Source of the DNA: Rosettibacter sp037481715
Lineage (GTDB): Bacteria > Bacteroidota > Ignavibacteria > Ignavibacteriales > Melioribacteraceae
Assembly (NCBI GenBank): GCA_037481715.1
Contig: JBBFLD010000001.1
Coordinates: 372,001 to 436,000 of the forward strand
Length of the DNA stretch: 64,000 bases
Direction: 5' to 3'
Shown: positions 1 to 9,196 of the stretch, piece by piece
Layout: every line of letters begins with the position of its first letter
Numbering within the stretch: position 1 is the stretch's first letter
Translations under genes and position numbers: made by a program
The notes under the pieces: generated by a model
What the model saw: only the letters and a program-made list of their open reading frames with translations
Told to the model about the DNA's origin: nothing
Database searches by the model: none

Positions 1-695
1 AAAACACTCAATTGACCTGGATAATTTTTTTCCCATGTGGAATCTTTAGCCAGTGATTTTTGAGGAAGTTCTCTGAATAAAAGTTGAGTGATTGGACGAA
101 TGAGAGCATCACCTAAACTTTTTGCGTATTGTGCTTTTTGTTCTGCAGTCAAATTTTGTTTTTGAGGCTGCAAAGAATTTAATTTGTCAATCATTTTATC
201 CAGGCGAAACACTTCTACTACTTCTCCAAGCTCGCTTACTCTTGCACGATATGGTGTATTATGAAGAGATAGATAATCACCAAATTTTTGTTTTTCTTCA
301 TCAGTTAATTTTTTATTTGAATCAAAACTAATTTTTTGTCCATTAATATCTGCATCGAGTTTAAGAGAAGATATTGTAATGCCCAATTCTGCTGTTTTAT
401 CTGCATCAACATCAATCACTTCTACATCAAAAACATAAGTAGTTGTTTGAGTTGATTTTGCTTGCATAAGAGAATCTGCCTGAACACTTTCTTGTGAAGA
501 TGTAATTGTTGTCAGTTTATATTTGAACTTATCCCCTTTCTCAAATTTATAACGCAAAAAAACTTTCTCCCCTTTCAAGTCGATACTTTCAAGTTTAGAC
601 TTTGCGATTTCTCCATTTTGTTTTTCTTCTTTTTTTCCGCAAGAAAAGATTAAGCTTATGGAAATTATTATCAGTAACAAATATGTTTTTTTCAT
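1..695 (-). CDS. Lipoprotein of unknown function (3' end cut by window edge)
   Basis: The frame is open from an ATG at 695 to the first base, so the C-terminus lies outside the window. The protein starts with a Lys-Lys n-region and a hydrophobic stretch (YLLLIIISISLIFS) ending in a Cys at about residue 20 followed by GKKEEK, a clear lipoprotein signal. The mature part is hydrophilic, with a FEKGDKFKYKL segment, and resembles secreted DUF6263-type lipoproteins; that family link is from memory and weak. It is the last gene after sucD and ndk on the same strand, 29 bases past ndk. No enzymatic motif is visible, so the function is unknown. Confidence 0.75.
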   Translation of the reverse strand, partial: MKKTYLLLIIISISLIFSCGKKEEKQNGEIAKSKLESIDLKGEKVFLRYKFEKGDKFKYKLTTITSSQESVQADSLMQAKSTQTTTYVFDVEVIDVDADKTAELGITISSLKLDADINGQKISFDSNKKLTDEEKQKFGDYLSLHNTPYRARVSELGEVVEVFRLDKMIDKLNSLQPQKQNLTAEQKAQYAKSLGDALIRPITQLLFRELPQKSLAKDSTWEKNYPGQLSV

Positions 696-724
696 TTTAA
701 CTCTATTTTTAATTAAAAAATTTA

Positions 725-1162
725 TTAATTATTCCAGCCGTTTATTTCAAGTAATTCTTTTCTTGAAAAAAAGTGGGAAATTTCTTTTGCTGCATTTTCA
801 TTGGAATCAGAACCGTGCACAATATTTTCCTGAATATTATCTGCATATAACTTTCTTATTGTTCCTTCTTCTGCTTTTGCAGGGTCTGTGGCTCCAATTA
901 ATTTCCTGAATTCTTCAACTGCATTTTCTTTTTCGAGAACGATTGGCACACAAGGACCAGATGTCATATATGCAATTAAATCATTGAAGAATGGTCGTTC
1001 TTTGTGAACTTCATAAAATCCTTTTGCTGCATCTGGTGTTAATTTAACCATTTTCATTGCAAGTATTTTAAATCCTGCTTCTTGTATGTGTGTTATTACT
1101 TTTCCAATTAAATTTTTTCTCACACAATCCGGTTTTAGAATTGCAAGTGTTCTGTTGCTCAA
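725..1162 (-). CDS. ndk: Nucleoside diphosphate kinase
   Basis: Cytoplasmic enzyme that passes the gamma phosphate from ATP to other nucleoside diphosphates through a phospho-histidine. The 145-residue length is normal for the family. LKPD near residue 9 and the NIVHGSDS active-site motif with the catalytic His at 116 are both present, followed by the conserved EI-x-x-FF end. An AAGGAG ribosome-binding site precedes the ATG. It lies 26 bases downstream of sucD, a sensible pairing because succinyl-CoA ligase makes the nucleoside triphosphate that Ndk redistributes. Confidence 0.97.
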   Translation of the reverse strand: MSNRTLAILKPDCVRKNLIGKVITHIQEAGFKILAMKMVKLTPDAAKGFYEVHKERPFFNDLIAYMTSGPCVPIVLEKENAVEEFRKLIGATDPAKAEEGTIRKLYADNIQENIVHGSDSNENAAKEISHFFSRKELLEINGWNN

Positions 1163-1188
1163 TTTTATCTCCTTATTTTGTTTCGAAA

Positions 1189-2160
1189 TTATTTATTTCT
1201 TGATTTGATTTTTGTTGACTTACTTTTTTTACTCAATCCTTTCTTTTTAGAAAGAGTTTTTTTAGATGTCAATTTACTTTTCTGAGCTTCAAGTGCATTT
1301 TTCATTGTAATACCAATTTCAGCTGGACTTTCAACCACATAAATTCCTGCTTTCTTCATTGCTGCCATTTTTTCTGCTGCAGTTCCTTTACCGCCCGAAA
1401 TTATTGCTCCAGCGTGGCCCATTCTTCTTCCTGGAGGAGCAGTTCTTCCTGCAATAAAACCAACAACAGGTTTCTTAACATATTTTTTAATATAAGCAGC
1501 AGCTTCTTCTTCTGCACTTCCTCCAATTTCTCCAATCATTACAATTCCTTCAGTATCAGGATCTTCATTAAACAATTTTATAATGTCAATAAATTGAGAA
1601 CCAATTACAGGGTCACCGCCAATCCCAACACATGTTGATTGTCCAATTCCTAAATCAGTTAATTGTTTAACGGCTTCATAAGTTAAAGTTCCACTACGAG
1701 ATACAACACCAACTTTCCCTTTTTTGTGAATGAATCCCGGCATTATTCCTATTTTAGCTTTTCCTGGAGAAATTATTCCAGGGCAGTTTGGTCCAATCAA
1801 TCTAACATCTTTTCCTTTTAAAGAATTATAAACTGCAATCATATCTTTAGTTGGAATTCCTTCTGTTATACACACAATCAATTTAATTCCTGAATTTGCA
1901 GCTTCGAGGATTGCATCTGCAGCAAAAGCTGGTGGGACAAAAATTGCAGAAGCATTTGCTTTGGTAGCTTTTACAGCTTCAGATACAGTATTAAAAATTG
2001 GAATGTCGGTATCTTCAAACTTTTGTCCACCTTTGCCAGGAGTAACACCAGCAACTACATTAGTTCCATATTCAATCATTTGTCGAGTATGGAAAGAACC
2101 TTCGCTGCCAGTGATACCCTGAACCAGTACTCTTGTTTTCTTATCAAGAAGAATACTCAT
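1189..2160 (-). CDS. sucD: Succinyl-CoA ligase, alpha subunit, with Lys-rich tail
   Basis: TCA-cycle enzyme subunit that binds CoA and carries the phospho-histidine; it works with SucC, which is not in this window. The CoA-binding Rossmann segment (VQGITGSEG, 13-21), the IGPNCPG motif (122-128) and the active-site GHAGAII with His249 are intact. The core ends near residue 293, as in the usual ~290-residue family. The last ~30 residues are an extra tail built of Lys, Ser and Thr (TSKKTLSKKK, then KKSKSTKIKSRNK). The tail is in frame with a normal stop and is not part of the known fold. Ndk follows directly. Confidence 0.95.
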   Translation of the reverse strand: MSILLDKKTRVLVQGITGSEGSFHTRQMIEYGTNVVAGVTPGKGGQKFEDTDIPIFNTVSEAVKATKANASAIFVPPAFAADAILEAANSGIKLIVCITEGIPTKDMIAVYNSLKGKDVRLIGPNCPGIISPGKAKIGIMPGFIHKKGKVGVVSRSGTLTYEAVKQLTDLGIGQSTCVGIGGDPVIGSQFIDIIKLFNEDPDTEGIVMIGEIGGSAEEEAAAYIKKYVKKPVVGFIAGRTAPPGRRMGHAGAIISGGKGTAAEKMAAMKKAGIYVVESPAEIGITMKNALEAQKSKLTSKKTLSKKKGLSKKSKSTKIKSRNK

Positions 2161-2302
2161 ATTTAATCCTTAATTGTTATTAACAATAATTTTATTTACA
2201 AAATTAAGAAAACCTTTTAAATAAACTTGTTAAAAAATTTCTTTATGATATAAACCATAAAATGTAAATTTGTTTTGTCAAAAAAATTTTTGGAGGCTTT
2301 TT

Positions 2303-2656
2303 ATGAATAAGAATTTTGGCATTACTGGTTTTGTTTTTAATGATGATATTCCATGGGAAAATGTTGGTGATGGAGTTCGAAGAAAAATTATGGCTTACGA
2401 TAAAGATTTAATGCTGACTGCAGTTGAATTTAAGAAAGGAGCAATTGGATATTTACATAAACATCCACATAAACAGGTTTCATATATTGTAAATGGTTCG
2501 TTCGAAGTTACACTCGGCAGCGAAAAGAAAATTCAAAAAGCTGGAGATGTTTATTTTGTTCCTCCTGATATTGAACATGGAGTATTAGCTCTGGAAGAAG
2601 ATAGTTTATTAATCGACATATTTCATCCTTATCGTGAAGATTTTATCAAAAAATAA
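2303..2656 (+). CDS. kdgF: Cupin protein, KdgF-like (unsaturated uronate conversion)
   Basis: A 117-residue single-domain cupin. The ATG at 2303 is chosen over an upstream TTG because TGGAGG sits just before it. The metal-binding cluster HKHPHKQ (52-58) and a second cupin motif with GDVYFVPP and His92 are present, and the C-terminus DIFHPYREDFI closely follows the KdgF pattern. KdgF opens cyclic 4,5-unsaturated galacturonate released by pectate lyases. Its position as first gene of a pectin locus (esterase, PL10 lyase, SGNH esterase) supports that role. A generic sugar-binding cupin cannot be excluded. Confidence 0.8.
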   Translation: MNKNFGITGFVFNDDIPWENVGDGVRRKIMAYDKDLMLTAVEFKKGAIGYLHKHPHKQVSYIVNGSFEVTLGSEKKIQKAGDVYFVPPDIEHGVLALEEDSLLIDIFHPYREDFIKK

Positions 2657-2669
2657 TTTTGAGAAAAAC

Positions 2670-3473
2670 ATGAAACTCATAGCAAAAGTATTTTTCGTTT
2701 TATTTTTTTTCGTAAGTATTTCTTTTGGTCAAATCAAAACATTAAGATTATGGGAGACCAATGCTCCTGGAAGTGAAAGCATAAATAATGAAACTTACGA
2801 AGATGGACGTTATAGAAATGTAAACCAGCCTGAGCTTTCTGTTTTTCTTTTTGAAAATCGGACCAACAATACACCAACAATTATAATTTTCCCGGGCGGT
2901 GGTTATACTCATCTCGCATTTGAAAAAGAAGGAATTAAAATTGCAAAATGGCTGAATGAGAATGGGATTAATGCATTTGTATTAAAATACAGACTCAACG
3001 AAAATCTTGCTTTAATTGATGCTCAACGGGCAGTCAGTTATGTGAGAGCAAATGCAAATGAATTTAATATTAATCCAGATAAAATTGGTGTAATGGGTTT
3101 TTCAGCTGGTGGACATTTAGCAGCCAATATGATTATTAACAACAAAAAATTTTTGAATGACAAAATTGATTCAACAAGCTGCACACCTGATTTTGCTGTT
3201 TTAATTTATCCATGGCTTCAAAATTTATATCAAAAAGTTCAAGATAAATTTCCGCCAGTCTTTATTGTTCATGCCTCGGATGACCATCGTGTTCCTGTTG
3301 AACAAAGCATAAACTTTTTTAATGTGTTGATTAAAAAAAATATTCCAGTAGAAATGCATATTTATGACAAAGGCGGACACGGCTTTGGAATAGAACCAGA
3401 TAGAGGCAGAGCATCAACATGGGGGAATATTTTTATTAATTGGTTAAAAGCTGCAATCCAGGAGAATAATTAA
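2670..3473 (+). CDS. Secreted alpha/beta-hydrolase esterase (acetylesterase-like)
   Basis: A 267-residue exported hydrolase. The ATG at 2670 gives a clean signal peptide (hydrophobic run, then SISFGQ, cut near residue 20); an upstream in-frame start inside kdgF would spoil it. The oxyanion loop PGGGYTH (76-81), nucleophile elbow GFSAGGH with Ser145, acid region HASDDHRVP (201-209) and HGFG with the catalytic His237 fit the acetyl-xylan-esterase/BD-FAE group. Lying between kdgF and a pectate lyase, it probably removes acetyl groups from pectin so that the lyase can act. The substrate is inferred from context. Confidence 0.85.
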   Translation: MKLIAKVFFVLFFFVSISFGQIKTLRLWETNAPGSESINNETYEDGRYRNVNQPELSVFLFENRTNNTPTIIIFPGGGYTHLAFEKEGIKIAKWLNENGINAFVLKYRLNENLALIDAQRAVSYVRANANEFNINPDKIGVMGFSAGGHLAANMIINNKKFLNDKIDSTSCTPDFAVLIYPWLQNLYQKVQDKFPPVFIVHASDDHRVPVEQSINFFNVLIKKNIPVEMHIYDKGGHGFGIEPDRGRASTWGNIFINWLKAAIQENN

Positions 3474-3474
3474 C

Positions 3475-4638
3475 ATGAAAAAAATATTATTCTTATTTGC
3501 TGCCTTTTCTTTTCTTTATGCGCAAAGTTCAATAAAAAATTTTCCTGATGTATCAGGTTTTCAGAATAGTGCACATCACTGGTATGATATTTATGCAGAA
3601 GATAATGTAATTCATCCTTTGCCAAATCGTCCACGATATAAACCAGAAAACGTTAAAGAGATTGCAGATAACATTTTATTATATCAAAAAGAAAACGGCG
3701 GATGGCCTAAAAATTATGACATGCTTGCAATATTAACTGAAGAACAAAAAGATTCTTTAAGAAACGCCAAACATCAATTGAATACTACATTCGACAACGG
3801 CACAACTCATTCACAAATTGAATACCTTGCTCAAGCTTATTATTTAATTCATGATGAAAGATACAAAGAAGCATGTTTGAAAGGAATAGATTTTATACTA
3901 TCGGCTCAATATCCAAACGGCGGCTGGCCTCAATTTTATCCTGATACCAGCGGCTACAGAAAATATATTACTTTCAATGATGGAGCAATGATTGGTATAA
4001 TGAAAGTACTTCATAATATTGTTCAAAACAAACCTCAATATTCATTTGTTGATAATGAAAGAAGAGAAAAAGTAAAAGCAGCTTTTGAAAAAGGTCTTGA
4101 GTGCATTATTAAAACACAAATAAACGAAAATGGAAAACTTACAGCTTGGCCTCAGCAGGCAGATAATATTGGATTATTCCCTCAATGGGCAAGAGCTTTT
4201 GAGCCAGCATGCATTTGTAACGGTGAAAGTGCAGAAATCGTTCTTTTTTTAATGAGTATAGAAAATCCCTCAAAAGAAATAATTAATGCAGTTCAAAGTG
4301 CAGTTAAATGGTTCGAAGAATCTAAAATTAAAGGAATAAAAATAGTTGAGAAAAAAATTGAACCAAAAAAATATTACTACAGTACTTTTAATTATGACAG
4401 AATTGTTGTGGAAGATTCAACTGCTCCTCCAATATGGACTCGTTACTATGAATTAAAAACTCACAGACCTATGTTTTGTAATCGAAATAAAAAAATTGTC
4501 TATTCGCTTGCAGAAGTTGAACATGAGAGAAGAGCTGGCTACGCATGGTATACTTACGCTCCTCAAGTAGTTCTGAATAAATATCCTGAGTGGCAAAAAA
4601 AATATGCCCCAAATAAAAATGTTTTAGAAAAAAAGTGA
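3475..4638 (+). CDS. Pectate lyase, family PL10
   Basis: A 387-residue secreted lyase that cleaves polygalacturonate by beta-elimination. A signal peptide ends at FLYAQ (about 17). PL10 hallmarks are GGWPKNYD (75-82), TTFDNGTTHSQ (104-114), NGGWPQFYP (148-156), ITFNDGAM (165-172) and WARAFE (238-243) holding the Arg expected to act as catalytic base. The segment usually written W-C/G-Q-Q-H-D reads WPQQAD here, and the following P-S-x-S-G-x-E-S reads PACICNGES, so this is a divergent member. The start is one base after the esterase stop, so the genes are co-transcribed. No T9SS tail is present, unlike the lyases at 59954-63445. Confidence 0.9.
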   Translation: MKKILFLFAAFSFLYAQSSIKNFPDVSGFQNSAHHWYDIYAEDNVIHPLPNRPRYKPENVKEIADNILLYQKENGGWPKNYDMLAILTEEQKDSLRNAKHQLNTTFDNGTTHSQIEYLAQAYYLIHDERYKEACLKGIDFILSAQYPNGGWPQFYPDTSGYRKYITFNDGAMIGIMKVLHNIVQNKPQYSFVDNERREKVKAAFEKGLECIIKTQINENGKLTAWPQQADNIGLFPQWARAFEPACICNGESAEIVLFLMSIENPSKEIINAVQSAVKWFEESKIKGIKIVEKKIEPKKYYYSTFNYDRIVVEDSTAPPIWTRYYELKTHRPMFCNRNKKIVYSLAEVEHERRAGYAWYTYAPQVVLNKYPEWQKKYAPNKNVLEKK

Positions 4639-4645
4639 GTCAATC

Positions 4646-5302
4646 ATGAAAAATCTTATTAATATAATTTTATCACTTTCATTAATAATTGGATTAAGTT
4701 CATTTATGATGTTAAGTCAAAAATCTAAATATAAAGTTGTGTGTTTTGGAGATTCAATTACATATGGAGCTGGAGTTGAAGGAAATGGATGGGTAGAACA
4801 AATTGCTAAAAAGACTGATAAAATGTTAATGATTAATGAAGGAAGAAAAGGAAGAAAAACATCAGATAAGAAAGAACTTCTTCCAATTTTAGAAAAATAT
4901 CCTGATGCAGATTTGTTTATAATTCTGCTTGGCGTAAATGATTTGAAAGATGGAAATGACAGTCTTGTAAATGAGTGCGTATCAAATATCAAATGGATGA
5001 TTGAGAAAATAAAAAACAAAGTGCCCAAAGCAAAAATTTTATTGATGTCCCCCTGCAATATTAATTTAGAAACAATGTCAGATATCAATAAACAAAAAAA
5101 ATATAACGAAAATACTTTCAATTCATTAATAAAATTAGAAAAAGAATACAGCAAAATTGCTGATGAAGAAGAACTATATTTTCTAAGTTTATTTAATGCA
5201 GTATCGCCTCAAAATTTTTGGGATGGTTTGCATCCTGATATCAAAGGTCATCAGGAAATTGCAGAAAAAGTATTTGAAAAATTAATTGATATAATAAAAT
5301 AA
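4646..5302 (+). CDS. SGNH/GDSL esterase
   Basis: A 218-residue SGNH hydrolase with an N-terminal hydrophobic export or anchor segment (about 5-22). All four blocks are visible: CFGDSITYG with Ser37, the Gly block GRKGRK (67-71), LGVNDLK with Asn98, and DGLHPD with Asp193 and His196. Relatives in pectin loci are rhamnogalacturonan acetylesterases, which fits its position seven bases after the PL10 lyase. A lysophospholipase-type SGNH enzyme is the alternative. It closes the kdgF-esterase-PL10-SGNH operon. Confidence 0.85.
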   Translation: MKNLINIILSLSLIIGLSSFMMLSQKSKYKVVCFGDSITYGAGVEGNGWVEQIAKKTDKMLMINEGRKGRKTSDKKELLPILEKYPDADLFIILLGVNDLKDGNDSLVNECVSNIKWMIEKIKNKVPKAKILLMSPCNINLETMSDINKQKKYNENTFNSLIKLEKEYSKIADEEELYFLSLFNAVSPQNFWDGLHPDIKGHQEIAEKVFEKLIDIIK

Positions 5303-5449
5303 TTTCTTTAATCAAAAAGATTTGAAATTGGTTAAAGCAATTTTGTTATAAGATTTAATGAGAATGATTTGAATTGTCAATTTGAAAAGAGTACCTAACT
5401 GAAAAATTTCTTTTTACATAATATTAAGAAATAAGCATAGACTAAAAAG

Positions 5450-6403
5450 TTATGAATTATTTCCAAGAATCATTTTCTTAAAGTATTCGAGTGTTAATTT
5501 TAATCCTTCTGCTCTGCTAATTTTTGGTTCCCAGTTAAGAATTTTTTTTGCACGTGTAATATCTGGTTGGCGAACTTTAGGGTCATCTTGTGGAAGTTCT
5601 TTATGAACAATTTTACTTTTTGAATTGCACAGCTTAATTACTTCTTCAGCAAATTCTTTAAGAGAAACTTCATCTGGATTTCCAATATTTACAGGATAAA
5701 CTTCGTTCGACATAAGCAATCTAAAAATTCCTTCAATTAAATCATCAACATAACAAAAACTTCGAGTTTGAGAACCATCTCCAAAAACTGTAACATCTTC
5801 ACCTCTTAAGGCTTGAGAGAAAAATGCCGGCAAAGCTCTTCCGTCGTCAATTCTCATTCTTGGTCCATAAGTATTAAATATTCTTACTATTCTTGTTTGA
5901 AGACCATGATAACGATGATAAGCCATTGTCATTGCTTCTGCAAATCTTTTTGCTTCGTCGTAAACACCACGAGGACCAACTGGATTAACATTCCCCCAAT
6001 AATCTTCACTTTGAGGATGAACAAGCGGATCGCCATAGACTTCTGAAGTAGAGGCTAAAAGGAAAACTGCATTTTTTTCTTTTGCAAGTCCAAGTGCTTT
6101 ATGAGTTCCAAGTGAACCAACTTTAAGAGTTTGGATTGGCAATTTTAAGTAATCAATTGGACTTGCTGGTGATGCAAAATGCAAAACATAATCAACTTTA
6201 GAAGGGACATGAATATAATTTGTAACATCAAGTTTAATGAATTGAAAATTTTCGTTGCCAAAAAGATGTTCAATATTTTCTATTCTGCCTGTTAAAAGAT
6301 TATCTAGGCAGATAACTTTCATGCCTTCATTAATTAATCTATCACAAAGATGTGAGCCAAGGAATCCTGCTCCGCCGGTTACAACAGCTGTTTTCTTCTG
6401 CAT
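5450..6403 (-). CDS. UDP-glucuronate decarboxylase (UDP-xylose synthase)
   Basis: A 317-residue extended short-chain dehydrogenase. The NAD-binding GGAGFLGSH (10-18), the STSEVYGDP active-site loop (118-126), the YDEAK catalytic pair (Tyr148, Lys152) and GPRMRIDDGRALPAF with the later GDGSQTRSF are the standard UXS pattern. The enzyme converts UDP-glucuronate to UDP-xylose for polysaccharide synthesis. It is the last gene of the exopolysaccharide run, three bases after the tyrosine kinase gene. A dTDP-glucose 4,6-dehydratase-type activity is less likely. Confidence 0.88.
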   Translation of the reverse strand: MQKKTAVVTGGAGFLGSHLCDRLINEGMKVICLDNLLTGRIENIEHLFGNENFQFIKLDVTNYIHVPSKVDYVLHFASPASPIDYLKLPIQTLKVGSLGTHKALGLAKEKNAVFLLASTSEVYGDPLVHPQSEDYWGNVNPVGPRGVYDEAKRFAEAMTMAYHRYHGLQTRIVRIFNTYGPRMRIDDGRALPAFFSQALRGEDVTVFGDGSQTRSFCYVDDLIEGIFRLLMSNEVYPVNIGNPDEVSLKEFAEEVIKLCNSKSKIVHKELPQDDPKVRQPDITRAKKILNWEPKISRAEGLKLTLEYFKKMILGNNS

Positions 6404-6406
6404 TGA

Positions 6407-8638
6407 TTAAACTTTGACCTTACTTTTCTTTGAGCCATTGGTTGGATTTGAATAGTAGTAATAATATTTATAATAAGAACTATAACCACTTCTATATTGA
6501 AAATTATTCAATACTACGCCGAGAAATGACAAATTATCTCTTCTTAATATATCCACTGATTTTTCCATTAAATCAACTTCAGTATTATTTGCAGAAACAA
6601 CAAGAATAGTTCCATCAACATATTGAGCTAATACTTCAGAATCCGTAACAGCAATAAGAGGCGCTGAATCAATAATTATATAATCAAACTCTTTTTTTAA
6701 TTTTTCAAGGAATGATTCCATTTGTGCAGAACCAAGTATCTCCGAAGGATTTGGAGGAATTGTTCCAGCACTTATATAAAATAAATTATTAACTGATGTA
6801 GAACGAAGTATCTGTTCAAATGAAGTTTGGCCAAAAAAGTAATCTGTAAATCCAGGAAATCTTTTTTCATTAAAAACAGAATGAACTCTTGGTTTTCTTA
6901 AATCTGCATCTAATAGTAGTGTTTTAAAATTAGCGAGGGCAAGACTCCCAGCAAGATTTACTGAAGTTGTTGTCTTTCCTTCAAGTGACATTGATGAAGT
7001 AACTAAAATTGTCTTCAAAGATTCTTTATCAATTTTAGAAAATTTAATTCTCGTTCTTAATGCTCTGTAAGCTTCGCTTGCACTTGCATCAGGCTTTTTG
7101 GCAACAATAAATTCTAATTCTTTATTATTGCTATTTAATCCTTCAATTTGAGGTATCCATGCAAGAATATTAATATTTCTGTTTTGAATATCTTCTGGAG
7201 TTTTAACCGTGTTATCGAAATGATTACGAACAAATGCAAAACTAATTCCTATACCCAAGCCTAAAAATAATCCAATAACAACAATTAAAGGTCTATTTGG
7301 TTTAGATGGTTTAAGCGGTACTAATGCAGGATCAATTATCAAAACATTACCCGGGACTGATTGTTCATTAATAATTGCTTCCTGATATTTTTCTTCTACT
7401 TGAAGATATAATTTTTCATAAGCAGATTGTTCTCGAGTTAATCTTGCAAGGTCAATTGAACTTGTTGGCAGTTTGCTTAATCTTTTATCATAATCACTAA
7501 CAATTTCATTCAGCTTTTTATATGAAGCAAGAAGGGATTGATATTTTACTTCTTCTTCGAGAACTTTTTTGGTTAAGTCTTTTATTTCATCAGGGCTTGC
7601 AGCTAAAATGCCGGCACGATAAACTGTAAGCTGGCTGTTTAATTTTTCTCTTAAGTCATTAATCTTTGAATCAAATTCTCTAATTATCTCATCTTTTTTG
7701 CGTGAATCTTTGCTCGATGATAAAGCGCGGTCTTTCTGAGTCATTAAATCAGCAATTTGCATCTGTAAATTTTTTATATAAGGTTCAGTTGCAAAACTTT
7801 CAATATAATCATTTATGTTTGGGTCTTTCTTTGCAAGTTCAGCTTTGTATTGGTTTAATGTTTTCTCTGCAATAGTCAAATCAATTTTTGTAGCATTCAT
7901 CTTAGATTCAAAATCTGTAGTCTGTTCAATTAAAGCTTTTGCCTGTTCCGGCAATTGAACTATGCCTTTTTGTTCTTGATAATTTCTTAAAGCTTCTTCG
8001 ACCTGAGCAAGTTCTGAAAGTTTTTCTTCACGTTGCTGTGCTAAAAAATTTTTTATAGCTGTCAATTGCTGACGATTATATTCAAGATTTAATTCTTTGT
8101 AAGCTGCAGCATAAGAATTTGCAATTATAGCGGCTTCTTTTGGCGAAGGAGATTCAACATTTATTTCTACAATATCTAATCCGCGTTTTTGTTCTATCGA
8201 GACTTTTCTTTCAAGTAAATCAATAATATCTTCTTTTGGCAGAAGAACTGGTATACTCTTTTGTTCTGAATTATCGAGTATTAAACTAAAAATATTTTTT
8301 GTGCTTGTTGATTTGAAACTATCTATTAATGCTTGCGCAACTTTGTCTCTGAGTTTATAACTCTTTAATATTTCAATTTCATTTGCAATAAATCTGTCAC
8401 TCCCAAAATCCTGAAATTCTGGAATTAATGGTGAATTTAAGATACTCCCTTGTGGTTTGGTAATTTTAAGTGCAGTTGTAGTTTTATAAATGTCGGGCGC
8501 ATTAAGAGCGTATATTGCACCAATAATCAATCCTGTTAAACCAATTATAATTATAACACCAAGATTAAGCCTAATCAGGTTTATATAATCTTTTAATGAA
8601 CTTGAATCCTGATAATCTCTGTTATTTACTGCTTCCAC
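6407..8638 (-). CDS. Polysaccharide co-polymerase / tyrosine autokinase (Wzc-like)
   Basis: A 743-residue inner-membrane protein that controls chain length and export of surface polysaccharide. It has an N-terminal Wzz domain with transmembrane segments near 28-46 and 451-470, and a long periplasmic coiled coil (about 185-420). The cytoplasmic BY-kinase has a P-loop-like SLEGKTTT (551-558), Walker A' LLLDADLRKPR (574-584) and a Tyr cluster near the C-terminus (YYKYYYYYS) for autophosphorylation. The P-loop Gly-Glu-Gly is reduced to Leu-Glu-Gly. The start is GTG at 8638 after GAGGG. It sits between an SLBB export protein and a nucleotide-sugar enzyme. Confidence 0.92.
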   Translation of the reverse strand: MEAVNNRDYQDSSSLKDYINLIRLNLGVIIIIGLTGLIIGAIYALNAPDIYKTTTALKITKPQGSILNSPLIPEFQDFGSDRFIANEIEILKSYKLRDKVAQALIDSFKSTSTKNIFSLILDNSEQKSIPVLLPKEDIIDLLERKVSIEQKRGLDIVEINVESPSPKEAAIIANSYAAAYKELNLEYNRQQLTAIKNFLAQQREEKLSELAQVEEALRNYQEQKGIVQLPEQAKALIEQTTDFESKMNATKIDLTIAEKTLNQYKAELAKKDPNINDYIESFATEPYIKNLQMQIADLMTQKDRALSSSKDSRKKDEIIREFDSKINDLREKLNSQLTVYRAGILAASPDEIKDLTKKVLEEEVKYQSLLASYKKLNEIVSDYDKRLSKLPTSSIDLARLTREQSAYEKLYLQVEEKYQEAIINEQSVPGNVLIIDPALVPLKPSKPNRPLIVVIGLFLGLGIGISFAFVRNHFDNTVKTPEDIQNRNINILAWIPQIEGLNSNNKELEFIVAKKPDASASEAYRALRTRIKFSKIDKESLKTILVTSSMSLEGKTTTSVNLAGSLALANFKTLLLDADLRKPRVHSVFNEKRFPGFTDYFFGQTSFEQILRSTSVNNLFYISAGTIPPNPSEILGSAQMESFLEKLKKEFDYIIIDSAPLIAVTDSEVLAQYVDGTILVVSANNTEVDLMEKSVDILRRDNLSFLGVVLNNFQYRSGYSSYYKYYYYYSNPTNGSKKSKVKV

Positions 8639-8645
8639 ATTGCCC

Positions 8646-9176
8646 TCATTGTTTTCTTGTTATGGTTAATATTAAAATTGATAATGAGATTAAAGTACTC
8701 AAAACAGATACCCATATGCTCACTTTATCTCTCGTATACAATCTTGGAGCCCCTGGAACAACAAGAATATCTCCTGCTTCTAAAGATGGAGGCTTTTTAT
8801 ATGCCTTTGATAATTCATTTTCATACATTATATCATTATAATCAATTTTAATTAATACCTGTGATGAATCTTCATTAATACGATAGATTCTTAAATCGTC
8901 AAGATGAGCAGCATCTGTTGGACCGCCTGCATATGATAATAAATCAATTACTGTTGTATAGATTGGAACTACATATTTCCCGGGGTAACGAACAAAACCC
9001 CAAACAGAAACTTTAATATTGACAGCTTCGGGGTCAGAAAAATCAAAAAAGCCGGAAGCTTGATTAAAACGATTCGGCAGAGTAGATGCACCTAGTTCGT
9101 AGTCTTTTACCTGAGCAAATATTGATGAAAAAATCAGAAAATAAAATGTTACTACAAATAATTTAGTTTTTATCAT
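8646..9176 (-). CDS. Polysaccharide export protein with SLBB domain
   Basis: A 176-residue exported protein. The ATG at 9176 is preferred because GGTGAGGG lies just upstream and the signal peptide (FYLLIF-like core ending SSIFAQ) then starts properly. The SLBB fold is recognised from VSVWGFVRYPGKYVV, LLSYAGGPTD and the following LRIYR strand, then GDILVVPGAPR and a C-terminal transmembrane helix. Full Wza proteins also have a Poly_export domain, which is missing here, so this is a short form. It is adjacent to the Wzc-like kinase. Confidence 0.85.
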   Translation of the reverse strand: MIKTKLFVVTFYFLIFSSIFAQVKDYELGASTLPNRFNQASGFFDFSDPEAVNIKVSVWGFVRYPGKYVVPIYTTVIDLLSYAGGPTDAAHLDDLRIYRINEDSSQVLIKIDYNDIMYENELSKAYKKPPSLEAGDILVVPGAPRLYTRDKVSIWVSVLSTLISLSILILTITRKQ

Positions 9177-9196
9177 TAAGCCCTCACCTTTAATCT

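Noticed and set aside
4717..5154. 145-codon minus-strand frame
   Set aside because: It is opposite the SGNH esterase, which has full motifs; composition is the mirror of that gene.
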